From a virus, in the IMG/VR virus record IMGVR_UViG_3300023093_000008, positions 1 to 23,304 of that record: DNA of 23,304 nucleotides. One strand, given 5' to 3'. This document shows, in pieces, positions 5,209 to 11,829 of this stretch (within the stretch, counting starts at the first letter, position 1; every line of letters begins with the position of its first letter). A model generated the notes under the pieces. That model was not told the DNA's origin. It did not search any database and worked only from the letters and a program-made list of their open reading frames with translations. The position numbers and the translations under genes are program-made.

Positions 5209-6689
5209 GCGAAGAAGCGCTGATCCAGCCCGGCCAGCACGCGACGGCCGAAGAGTGGGCCGTGTTCGAGAAGCGCCTGCGCACGGAGCAGGAACGCCGG
5301 ATTGCCGTCAACCGGCTGGCGCACTACCGGCCCTATGCGAAGCAGCGTGAGTTCCACACCGCCGGATCGCTGCCCGTCTATGAGCGCCTGTTCATGGCGG
5401 GCAATCAGCTTGGCAAGACCTTCGCCGGCGCGGCCGAGACGTCGTTCCACCTCACCGGCCGCTACCCCGATTGGTGGGAAGGCCGGCGATGGGATCGGCC
5501 GATCACCGGCATCGGCGGCTCCGAGAGCAGCGAACTCACCCGCGACGGCATGCAGCGCTTGCTCGTCGGCTCGCCCAAGATCGAAGCCGATTGGGGCACC
5601 GGCTATATCCCGAAGGACTGTCTGCTCGACTGGAGCCGCAAGAACGGCGTCGCCGATGCGCTCGACAGCGTGACGGTCAAGCACGTCAACGGCGGCGCGT
5701 CGACCTTCAGCTTCAAATCCTACGATCAGGGCCGCGCGAAGTGGCAGGCCAACACGGTCGATTGGGTGTGGTTCGACGAAGAGCCGCCGCAGGACGTTTA
5801 CTCGGAGGGCATCACCCGCACGACGGCCACGGGTGGATCGTCGATCATGACGTTCACGCCGCTGCTCGGCATGAGCCAAGTCGTGCGGCGCTTCCTGTCC
5901 GAGAAGGACGAACACCGCCGCGTCACGACGATGACGATCAACGACGCCGAGCATATCAGCGCCGAAGAGCGGATGCGCATCATCGCCCGCTATCCCGAGC
6001 ACGAGCGCGAAGCCCGCGCGAACGGCGTGCCGATCTTGGGTTCGGGCGTCATCTTCCCGATCGCCGACAGCCGCATCCTCATTCCGCCATTCGCCTTGCC
6101 GGCGCACTGGCCCGGCATCAACGGGATCGACTTCGGATGGGATCACCCGACCGCAGCAGCGCAGCTTCGGTGGGATCGCGACAACGATATCGTCTATCTC
6201 GTGCGCGAGCATCGCCTGTCGAAAGCGACGCCGAAGCAGCACGTCGGCACGATCGGCGACGAGCGCTCGTGGGGCGACTACCCGTGGTCGTACCCCCACG
6301 ACGGCGAAGTCAGCGACAAGGGCACCGGCGTCGCGCTCGCCCGCCAATACAAGACCGCGGGGCTGAAGATGCTCGGCGAGCACGCCACCAACGCGGACGG
6401 GTCGAACAGCGTCGAAGCCGCGGTGCTCGACATGCTGGAGCGGATGAACGACGGCCGGTGGAAAGTCTTCGACGGCGTGTGCCCGCTATGGATGGAAGAG
6501 AAGCGGCTGTATCACCGCGACGAGGGCAAGATCGTCAAGGAATACGACGATCTCATCTCGGCTTCCCGCTACGCCATGATGATGCTACGACATGCGCGGA
6601 TTAGCCGCCCAAGGTTCGACCGCTTCGGCTTCAACACCGCGGGCGGCCCCGGCCGGCAAGCAACGGGAACAGGCGAGGTGAACTGGTGA
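5205..6689 (+). CDS. terL: Terminase large subunit (packaging ATPase and nuclease)
   Basis: This is a 494-residue protein that starts at the ATG at 5205, which overlaps the previous stop; an in-frame TTG at 5181 is less likely. It pumps DNA into the prohead through the portal and cuts it. The Walker A loop is MAGNQLGKT at about 64-72 (Lys 71). Walker B with the catalytic Glu is VWFDEE at about 188-193. A C-terminal RNase H-like nuclease domain begins with GIDFGWDHP at about 307-315, giving the first acidic metal ligand (Asp 309), and ends with the helix after KIVKEYDDLISASRYAMMM. Length and layout agree with large terminases of T7-like podoviruses. The protein ends in a Gly-rich tail. The next gene starts at a GTG overlapping its TGA. 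Confidence 0.97.
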   Translation: MSEEALIQPGQHATAEEWAVFEKRLRTEQERRIAVNRLAHYRPYAKQREFHTAGSLPVYERLFMAGNQLGKTFAGAAETSFHLTGRYPDWWEGRRWDRPITGIGGSESSELTRDGMQRLLVGSPKIEADWGTGYIPKDCLLDWSRKNGVADALDSVTVKHVNGGASTFSFKSYDQGRAKWQANTVDWVWFDEEPPQDVYSEGITRTTATGGSSIMTFTPLLGMSQVVRRFLSEKDEHRRVTTMTINDAEHISAEERMRIIARYPEHEREARANGVPILGSGVIFPIADSRILIPPFALPAHWPGINGIDFGWDHPTAAAQLRWDRDNDIVYLVREHRLSKATPKQHVGTIGDERSWGDYPWSYPHDGEVSDKGTGVALARQYKTAGLKMLGEHATNADGSNSVEAAVLDMLERMNDGRWKVFDGVCPLWMEEKRLYHRDEGKIVKEYDDLISASRYAMMMLRHARISRPRFDRFGFNTAGGPGRQATGTGEVNW

Positions 6690-6937
6690 GCTTCATTCCA
6701 CGGACATTCGGCGGCCTGGCCGCGGGGCTCATCGACGGCAAGAAGGGTCCGCTCTCGAACGTCGGCAGCATGGTAGGCGGCCCGATCGACGCACTCGGCA
6801 TCGGCAAGAAGGCGCAGAGCCTCGTCGACAAGACCGGCGTCAACGGGATCGAAGCCAAGACCGGACTGAACGCCGGCGGCAACGCCTTGCCGGTTCGACG
6901 GTTGAGCGGTAGAGGTTCGTCTTCGCTCTCCGTGTAG
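6686..6937 (+). CDS. Small glycine-rich phage protein
   Basis: This is an 83-residue protein starting at a GTG that overlaps the large terminase stop by four bases, with GAGGTG five bases upstream. The sequence is Gly/Ala/Lys rich (GGLAAGLIDGKKGPLSNVG, then GVNGIEAKTGLNAGGNA) and ends in a Ser/Arg stretch. No domain is recognised. Small Gly-rich proteins between terminase and portal are common in podoviruses and may be minor virion components. Expression is supported by coupling to the large terminase; function is unknown. Confidence 0.65.
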   Translation: MSFIPRTFGGLAAGLIDGKKGPLSNVGSMVGGPIDALGIGKKAQSLVDKTGVNGIEAKTGLNAGGNALPVRRLSGRGSSSLSV

Positions 6938-6967
6938 GGCGAACCCGACACGAGGAAGGAGCCGAAC

Positions 6968-7537
6968 ATGGATAATCTGAAGCACATTCGTCAGCAGGGC
7001 CGCGACGCCAAGGCCGCCAACGACGAGAACACCGACGCCAAGGGCAACATCATCGACACCGGCAAGACGACGTTCTCCGAGCACGACTGCCCCTACGGGC
7101 CGGGCGATGCGCGCGACGCATGGATCGCCGGCTTCGGCGGCCAGGAAGAGCCGATCGAGCAGGCCGACACCTCCAAGCCGACGACCGAAGACGTCAGGCC
7201 GAAAGGCCAGACTGAAACGGTGCGCGAAGGCGCGAAGCCGAAGAAGGGCTCGAAGGCCGCCAAGGACGCAGCGGCCAACGCCGGCGACAAGACGAAGGTC
7301 GTCACCGACGTCACCGGCAACGGCGAAACCTCGCTCGTCACGAAGGTCGTGCCGGTCGATCCCGAAGCATCCGATCGGGTGCCGACGCCCGAGACGGTGA
7401 TCGGCGATCCGGCCGCGTCGCAGGGGCCGAACGACGGCAACGTGCAGCACGCCGATGACGCCACCGGCCGCACCGATGGTGTGCCCGACAACGCCAAGGC
7501 AACCGGGCAGGAAGTCAAGCCCGAGAGCCTGATGTAA
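6968..7537 (+). CDS. Rmf/CrpP-like N-terminal motif protein with long disordered tail
   Basis: This is a 189-residue protein with an excellent AGGAAGGAG ribosome binding site. The N-terminal 57 residues follow the pattern of bacterial ribosome modulation factor and CrpP-like small proteins: RQQGRDAKAA at about 8-17, then CPYGPGDARDAWIAGF at 41-56, the latter matching the CPY-x5-R-x2-W-x2-G core of Rmf. Compared with E. coli Rmf there is a longer insertion between the two halves. The rest (about 60-189) is charged, Thr/Asp/Lys/Pro rich and probably unstructured, with no hydrophobic core. Rmf binds the small ribosomal subunit and makes inactive 100S dimers. Whether this phage form binds ribosomes or has reused the fold in the virion is unknown. 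The neighbours are packaging and head genes. Confidence 0.68.
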   Translation: MDNLKHIRQQGRDAKAANDENTDAKGNIIDTGKTTFSEHDCPYGPGDARDAWIAGFGGQEEPIEQADTSKPTTEDVRPKGQTETVREGAKPKKGSKAAKDAAANAGDKTKVVTDVTGNGETSLVTKVVPVDPEASDRVPTPETVIGDPAASQGPNDGNVQHADDATGRTDGVPDNAKATGQEVKPESLM

Positions 7538-7549
7538 GGAGAAACGCCC

Positions 7550-7741
7550 GTGAGTTCCCTGTTCTCCAAGCCCGACGTTCCCGCCCCGCCGCCCGTCCCG
7601 ACCGTGGACGACGCCGGTGCGCGGATGAACGCCACCGACCGCATGCTGCGCCGGGGCCGGGCGACAACGGCGCTCACGGGCGACACCGGCCTTCCCGATC
7701 TCGGGAAGACGCGCAGCCCATCGGCGTCCGCTGGCGGCTGA
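7550..7741 (+). CDS. Short proline-rich protein preceding the portal
   Basis: This is a 63-residue protein from a GTG at 7550, with AAGGAG nine bases upstream. It begins SSLFSKPDVPAPPPVPTVDD and then has a basic segment, MLRRGRATTALTGDTGLP. This layout (short start, poly-Pro, acidic patch, then RGR-x2-T-x-LTG) is one I know from small proteins encoded near the portal or terminase in many podoviruses and siphoviruses. Their role is not established; association with the head-tail connector is a reasonable guess. It is followed by a long hairpin and then the portal gene. Confidence 0.72.
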   Translation: MSSLFSKPDVPAPPPVPTVDDAGARMNATDRMLRRGRATTALTGDTGLPDLGKTRSPSASAGG

Positions 7742-7746
7742 TCGTT

Positions 7747-7788
7747 GAGGGCGGCGCGGGTGTATCTCCGTGCCGATGCGTCGCCCTC
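7747..7788 (+). terminator. Long-stem hairpin before the portal gene
   Basis: GAGGGCG at 7747-7753 pairs with CGCCCTC at 7782-7788, and five further inner pairs (two of them G-T) extend the stem to 12 with an 18-base loop. It sits between the stop at 7741 and the GTG start of the portal at 7811. No T-run follows. It may tune expression of the portal relative to the upstream genes. Confidence 0.45.
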
Positions 7789-7810
7789 TAACCCCTGAAG
7801 GATTGCGCCC

Positions 7811-9457
7811 GTGGCCGAAGTGACGACCGGATCGAATATCGCCGCAACGATCGTGAAGCGTGCCGACAAGGCGCGCAGTGATCGCGCGAACTTCGATCGT
7901 CAGTTCGAGCAGATCGCCCGCTACGTCCTGCCCCGCGCCGACAACTTCGTCGAGCAGCGCGAGAAGGGCGCACGCCGCGGCGAGTTCATCTACGACAGCA
8001 CGGCGCAGCTAGCGCTCCCGAGCTTCGCCGCGGCGATCGAAAGCCTCGTCATGCCGCGCACGCAGAAGTGGCACGGCATCGTTCCGGTCGACAAGGCGCT
8101 GCGCGCCAACATGCGCGTCATGGCGTGGTGCGAGGCGCTGCGCGATCTGCTGTTTCAGGTCCGGTATGCCCGCCGCGCCAACTTCGCGTCGCAGACGAGC
8201 GAGGTGTTTCTGTCGCTCGGCGCGTTCGGCACCGGCGCGCTGCTGATCGAAGACGGCATGTCGAAGGGCATCCGCTACCGCTCGATCCCGCTCGCCGAGC
8301 TATGGCTGATCGAGGATGCGTGGGGCACGATCAACGGCTTCTACTGGCGCTACAAGCTCACCGTCGTTCAGGCCGTCGAGAAGTTCGGCGCGGAGAACCT
8401 GCCCGAAAACGTCATGAAGTTCCACAACTCGGAGCCCGACAAGGAGTTCGAGTTCCTGTTCCACGTCTGCCCCAACGAGCAGCGCGTCGCCGGCAATGTC
8501 GGCAAGGCCGGCATGGCCTATTGCGCCTACGACGTCTGCATCGAAGGCAAGCACCTGATCCGCGAGAGCGGCTATCGCTCATTCCCCCTGGCCGTCTCGC
8601 GCTACACGGTTGCGCCCGGCGAGGTGTACGGCCGCAGCCCCGCATGGGATACGCTCGCCGACGTCAAGACGCTCAACGAAATGTCGAAGACGGCGCTGCG
8701 CTACGGCCAGTTGGTGACAGACCCGCCGTGGCTCACCGCCGATGTTGACAGCATGTCGCCGTTCAGCATGCGCGCCGGAGCGATCAATGCCGGCTACATG
8801 AATGAGCGCGGCGAGGTGCTGGCGAAGAGCGCCGCGCCGCAGGGCGATCCGCGCTTCAGCCTCGAATTGCAGGATCAGCGCCGGCAGGCGATCAACCGCG
8901 GCTTCCTCGTCACGCTGTTCCAAATCCTCGTCGAGACGCCGGAGATGACGGCGACCGAAGCGCTGCTCCGCGCGCAGGAGAAGGGGGCGCTGCTCGCGCC
9001 GACGATGGGCCGTCAGCAGAGCGAGTTCTGCGGCACGATCATCGAACGCGAGATCGATATCCTTTGGCACTCCGGCGCGATCGAGGCGGCGTGCGGGCCG
9101 ATGCCCGAAGAACTCGAAGGTGCGCTCGACGTCGAATACGACAGCCCGCTCACCCGCGCGCAGCGCAGCGAGGAAGTCGTCGGCGTGCTGCGGACCTTCG
9201 AGGCTGTCGGCACGATCGCCCAATACGACGAAAGCGTCATGGACGTGTTCAACTACGAGCGCGCGATCCGCGTCGTGGCTGAAGGCCAGGGCGCGCCACT
9301 GAAGATCATGAACACCCCCGAAGAGCTTGCCGCCAAGCGCGCCGCCAAGCAGCAGCAGCAGGACATGGCGCTCGCTCTTCAGGCGGGACCGGCAATCGGC
9401 CAGACGGCCGAGAGCCTTGCGAAAGCAGGGCAGGCGTCGACGGCCGCGCCGTTCTAA
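7811..9457 (+). CDS. Portal (head-to-tail connector) protein
   Basis: This is a 548-residue protein from a GTG at 7811, with AAGGA eight bases upstream. It forms the dodecameric ring at one head vertex through which DNA is packaged and leaves. The N-terminal part (FEQIARYVLPRADNFVE, then GEFIYDSTAQLALPSFAAA, then ESLVMPRTQKWHGI) is the signature of the T7 gp8-type head-tail connecting family. Further family-like segments are YVGY-class beta regions such as GEVYGRSPAWDTLADVKTLN and the long helix ETPEMTATEALLRAQEKGA. The C-terminus is Ala/Gln rich (KRAAKQQQQDMALALQAG), as is usual. Length is right for the family (about 500-560). The gene order terminase-portal-scaffold-capsid supports the call. 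Confidence 0.95.
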   Translation: MAEVTTGSNIAATIVKRADKARSDRANFDRQFEQIARYVLPRADNFVEQREKGARRGEFIYDSTAQLALPSFAAAIESLVMPRTQKWHGIVPVDKALRANMRVMAWCEALRDLLFQVRYARRANFASQTSEVFLSLGAFGTGALLIEDGMSKGIRYRSIPLAELWLIEDAWGTINGFYWRYKLTVVQAVEKFGAENLPENVMKFHNSEPDKEFEFLFHVCPNEQRVAGNVGKAGMAYCAYDVCIEGKHLIRESGYRSFPLAVSRYTVAPGEVYGRSPAWDTLADVKTLNEMSKTALRYGQLVTDPPWLTADVDSMSPFSMRAGAINAGYMNERGEVLAKSAAPQGDPRFSLELQDQRRQAINRGFLVTLFQILVETPEMTATEALLRAQEKGALLAPTMGRQQSEFCGTIIEREIDILWHSGAIEAACGPMPEELEGALDVEYDSPLTRAQRSEEVVGVLRTFEAVGTIAQYDESVMDVFNYERAIRVVAEGQGAPLKIMNTPEELAAKRAAKQQQQDMALALQAGPAIGQTAESLAKAGQASTAAPF

Positions 9458-9465
9458 CGGCCGTC
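9439..9465 (+). terminator. Hairpin around the portal stop codon
   Basis: GACGGCCG at 9439-9446 pairs perfectly with CGGCCGTC at 9458-9465. The 11-base loop contains the portal stop codon TAA (9455-9457). No T-run follows, and the ribosome binding site of the next gene begins just after the stem. Confidence 0.45.
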
Positions 9466-9482
9466 ACAACGGAGAATGAAAA

Positions 9483-10046
9483 ATGACCGATGTATTGAAA
9501 GCTGGAGACGATGCGGCCGCCGCGGTTGCTGTCGCTCCGCGCGTCACGCTTGCCGATTTGGAGGCAAAGATCGATCGCGAGCAGTATCACGTCTTCGACG
9601 ACGTACTGACGATCTGCGTGCTGACGACGACCAACGGCTTCACCGTAACCGGCGAGAGCGCTTGCGCGAGCCCGGCGAATTTCAACGAAGAACTCGGCCG
9701 TAAGTTCGCCCGCGAACGTGCCGTGTCGAAACTATGGGGCTTCGAGGGTTACTTGCTGCGCGAGCGCCTGGCCGCAGAAGATGCGCTGATCGCCGGAGCG
9801 CTCGTCAAGCCGCGAGCCGACATGCCGGCCTATATCGGCACAAAGGTTATTAACGCCCGGCCGATGCTCCGCGGCGATTATGTATCGTTCCGCGGGTGGG
9901 AGATGCCCGCCGACGAAGACCCAAGCGATGCGGGCTATCTCGTCGAATACACCGATAAGCTCGATGGTAATGTCGAAGGCTTTGCCGGATACATTTCGTG
10001 GAGCCCCGCCGACGTGTTCGAGCGGGCATACAAGAGGATCGGCTGA
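9483..10046 (+). CDS. Gp49-family phage protein with extra C-terminal domain
   Basis: This is a 187-residue protein with an AACGGAGAA ribosome binding site. Residues about 20-95 match the phage Gp49-like family (VFDDVLTICVLTTTNGFTVT, then GESACASPANFNEELGRKFA, then KLWGFEGYLLRERL), which occurs widely as a hypothetical in dsDNA phages. Residues about 120-187 form a second conserved phage unit with KVINARPMLRGDYVSFRGWE and YISWSPADVFERAYKRI, often found as a separate protein, so this may be a natural fusion. No biochemical role is known to me. Its start context resembles the leftward accessory genes rather than the head genes, hinting at later insertion between portal and scaffold. Confidence 0.82.
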   Translation: MTDVLKAGDDAAAAVAVAPRVTLADLEAKIDREQYHVFDDVLTICVLTTTNGFTVTGESACASPANFNEELGRKFARERAVSKLWGFEGYLLRERLAAEDALIAGALVKPRADMPAYIGTKVINARPMLRGDYVSFRGWEMPADEDPSDAGYLVEYTDKLDGNVEGFAGYISWSPADVFERAYKRIG

Positions 10047-10198
10047 TGACGCCCGAACAGTTCGAGGCGCTGGCCGCATGGCTTCGCGCCGCCGTCGCGA
10101 AGGCGTCCCGCTCGGGACCGCCGTTCGCCTTTGAGGACGCCGAGCAGGCAGCGCGCGAAGCGTTCCTTGGCAAGACGCACGAGCAGCCCCGTGGATAG
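10046..10198 (+). CDS. 50-residue alpha-helical peptide
   Basis: The ATG at 10046 shares its first base with the stop of the Gp49-family gene (TGATG), and AGAGGA lies a few bases upstream. The product (MTPEQFEALAAWLRAAVAKA, then a short linker and FEDAEQAAREAFLG) looks like two amphipathic helices. No family is recognised. Its stop overlaps the next gene, which starts at GTG 10191. Coupling on both sides is the main evidence that it is real. Confidence 0.55.
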   Translation: MTPEQFEALAAWLRAAVAKASRSGPPFAFEDAEQAAREAFLGKTHEQPRG

Positions 10199-10472
10199 CA
10201 CCGGCCTGATCCTTGCGCGGAAGGACCGCGACAAGCTCGGCGAGCGGCACGAGCAATTCCTGAAGGGTGACGTCACGAGCTTCGTGTGCGTCGTGGTGAT
10301 GGCGGACGGAACGACGCAAGTCGACTTCGATCTCGTCGACGCCCAAGACCTTCGCGTCCACAACAAGATGGGTGGTGGGCTCATGTCCGCTATCGATCAT
10401 CTGCGCAACCTCGCGCTCGAAACGAAGATGAAGGCTGATCTTCTTCGCGGGGCACCGGCCGGTCACGGCTGA
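10191..10472 (+). CDS. 93-residue uncharacterised phage protein
   Basis: I place the start at GTG 10191, overlapping the previous gene by 8 bp; an in-frame upstream ATG at 10131 would overlap most of the 50-residue gene and add an unlikely Arg-rich leader. The product has a Lys/Arg/Glu helix, a hydrophobic strand with VTSFVCVVVMADGTTQVDF and a C-terminal helix. No domain is recognised. It ends at a TGATG junction with the next gene. Composition and packing support a real gene; function is unknown. Confidence 0.6.
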   Translation: MDSTGLILARKDRDKLGERHEQFLKGDVTSFVCVVVMADGTTQVDFDLVDAQDLRVHNKMGGGLMSAIDHLRNLALETKMKADLLRGAPAGHG

Positions 10473-10762
10473 TGGCGCAGAGCCAATATCGCAAGAAGCA
10501 GATCGCGATCCGTCGCCTCCTGCTGAACGCGAAGGGACAGCTCAACCCCGACGCGCGGGTGCTGGCAGTGGAGCTTCGCAAGCTCTGCGCGCCGGCTCCG
10601 TCGCCGGCGTTCAGCAGTCTCATGCAATACGACCGCAACGGCGCGGTCGATCCTATCGCGACGGCGGCCGCCGCGACGCGACGGGAGGTGTGGGATCACT
10701 TCGTCAAGCTCCTGCACCTCGAACCCTTTGAGGCGGCAAACCTAAGAGAAGAGGAACAATAA
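10472..10762 (+). CDS. Bbp19-like phage protein
   Basis: This is a 96-residue protein starting at the ATG in a TGATG junction, so translation is probably coupled. The pattern IRRLLLNAKGQLNPDARVLA, then ELRKLC, then a DP and an Ala-rich helix leading to TRREVWDHFVKLLHLE, follows the Bbp19-type family first named in Bordetella phage BPP-1. These proteins lie just before scaffold and capsid genes in many podoviruses, as here. The function is not established; a virion or assembly role is inferred from position. The family call rests on motif memory and should be treated as moderate. Confidence 0.65.
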   Translation: MAQSQYRKKQIAIRRLLLNAKGQLNPDARVLAVELRKLCAPAPSPAFSSLMQYDRNGAVDPIATAAAATRREVWDHFVKLLHLEPFEAANLREEEQ

Positions 10763-10764
10763 TC

Positions 10765-11733
10765 ATGGCAACGAGCGCAGCGTCCGCGCTTGCGGGTAAC
10801 GCTGGCGAGGGTGGCGGAACACCCCCGGCCGGCGGCGAGCAGCAACAGCAGGGCGGCCAGGGTGGCGCGCCGGCGACCGGCGAGAAGCCGTGGTATGAGG
10901 CGGCGGGTGTCGACCCGAAGTTCCATACCGCTATTCAGGCGAAGGGGTGGCAGAACCCGAACGACGTTCTCGACAGCTACACGAACGTCGAGAAGCTCGT
11001 CAGCATGGAGCGCGGCGGCGACGTCGATCGCATCCTCGTGCGGCCCAAGGAGGGCGCAACGCCGGAAGAGATCGCGGCGTTCACCGCCAAGGCGGGCTTC
11101 GCCGCGCCGGAGAAGGCGGAAGACTACGGCTTCAATGCCGAGTTCGTCGGCACGAAGGCGAGCGAGCTTTTCGCCGCCAACGGCTTGCCGGCCGAACTCG
11201 CCGGCCAGTTCTCGACGGAGATGGCCCCCGTGGTCGAGCAGGCGTCGAAGTGGATGCACGAGGCAGGCGTGCCGCCGGCGGTGGCGAAGGGGCTCGTCAA
11301 CAACGTGCTCGCCTCCGAAGTCGCCGGGCTGAAGGCGTTTCACGCCAAGTCCGACGAGGACTATACGAAGCTTGGACAGGAACTCGGCGACAAGTTCGGC
11401 GATTTTGAGGAAGCCGGGCGTCGTGCGTTCCGTCAGTCGGGGCTCGAAAAGGGCACGCTCGACAAGATCGAAATGGCGATCGGCACGAAGTCGATGATGC
11501 AAATGTTCGCCAAGTTCGGCAGCGCCATGTCCGAAGCGGCCGCTCCGAGCGGCGATAAGGGCGGCGGCCAGGGGCAGTTCACGCAGACGTCGGAGAGTGC
11601 GCAGGCGCGTATCCAGACGCTTCAGCGTGACAGCGATTTCCAAGCGAAACTGCTGTCGCCCAATCCGCAGGTGCGCGGCCCGGCGCAGGCGGAATGGGAA
11701 AATCTGTTCAAGGTCGCATATCCGCCCTCTTGA
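10765..11733 (+). CDS. Scaffolding protein (probable)
   Basis: This is a 322-residue protein with AGAGGAAC ahead of its ATG. It lies directly upstream of the major capsid, where podoviruses encode the internal scaffold that guides prohead assembly and then leaves. The N-terminus is Gly/Gln/Pro rich and flexible (GGEQQQQGGQGGAPATGEKP). Next comes a conserved region PWYEAAGVDPKFHTAIQAKG and WQNPNDVLDSYTNVEKLV, typical of podovirus scaffold-type proteins. The middle is helical and acidic, and the C-terminus has QTLQRDSDFQAKLLSPNPQ and AEWENLFKVAYP. High helix content and low hydrophobicity fit a scaffold. No protease domain is seen. Confidence 0.85.
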   Translation: MATSAASALAGNAGEGGGTPPAGGEQQQQGGQGGAPATGEKPWYEAAGVDPKFHTAIQAKGWQNPNDVLDSYTNVEKLVSMERGGDVDRILVRPKEGATPEEIAAFTAKAGFAAPEKAEDYGFNAEFVGTKASELFAANGLPAELAGQFSTEMAPVVEQASKWMHEAGVPPAVAKGLVNNVLASEVAGLKAFHAKSDEDYTKLGQELGDKFGDFEEAGRRAFRQSGLEKGTLDKIEMAIGTKSMMQMFAKFGSAMSEAAAPSGDKGGGQGQFTQTSESAQARIQTLQRDSDFQAKLLSPNPQVRGPAQAEWENLFKVAYPPS

Positions 11734-11759
11734 CGGGACGGTAGCATCCCGCTTATTCA
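11730..11759 (+). promoter_or_regulatory. Possible promoter before the major capsid gene
   Basis: TTGACG at 11730-11735 overlaps the scaffold stop and is followed 18 bases on by TATTCA at 11754-11759. The first box is 5 of 6 for a sigma70 -35; the second is weak. The spacer also contains a small inverted repeat, CGGGA (11734-11738) with TCCCG (11747-11751). Confidence 0.3.
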
Positions 11760-11791
11760 TCCGGGCTAGCAACACGGCTGGCCCGGATGAA
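11756..11791 (+). terminator. 15-pair hairpin between scaffold and major capsid
   Basis: TTCATCCGGGC at 11756-11766 is perfectly complementary to GCCCGGATGAA at 11781-11791. Four more inner pairs (one G-T) bring the stem to 15 with the 6-base loop AACACG (11771-11776). It lies 38 bases before the capsid ATG. No T-run follows, so it is either a weak terminator or, more likely, a stabilising or processing structure at the 5' end of a capsid message. Confidence 0.6.
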
Positions 11792-11829
11792 CCGGATAAC
11801 TGGCATGGCACCGTAAAGGGATATCCGCC

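Noticed and set aside
4959-6383. A 474-codon antisense frame opposite the large terminase
   Set aside because: The terminase on the other strand has Walker A, Walker B and nuclease motifs; the antisense product has only biased composition and no ribosome binding site of note.
10131-10190. ATG at 10131 as start of the 93-residue protein
   Set aside because: It would overlap most of the coupled 50-residue gene and add an Arg/Ser-rich leader; the GTG at 10191 gives the short overlap usual here.
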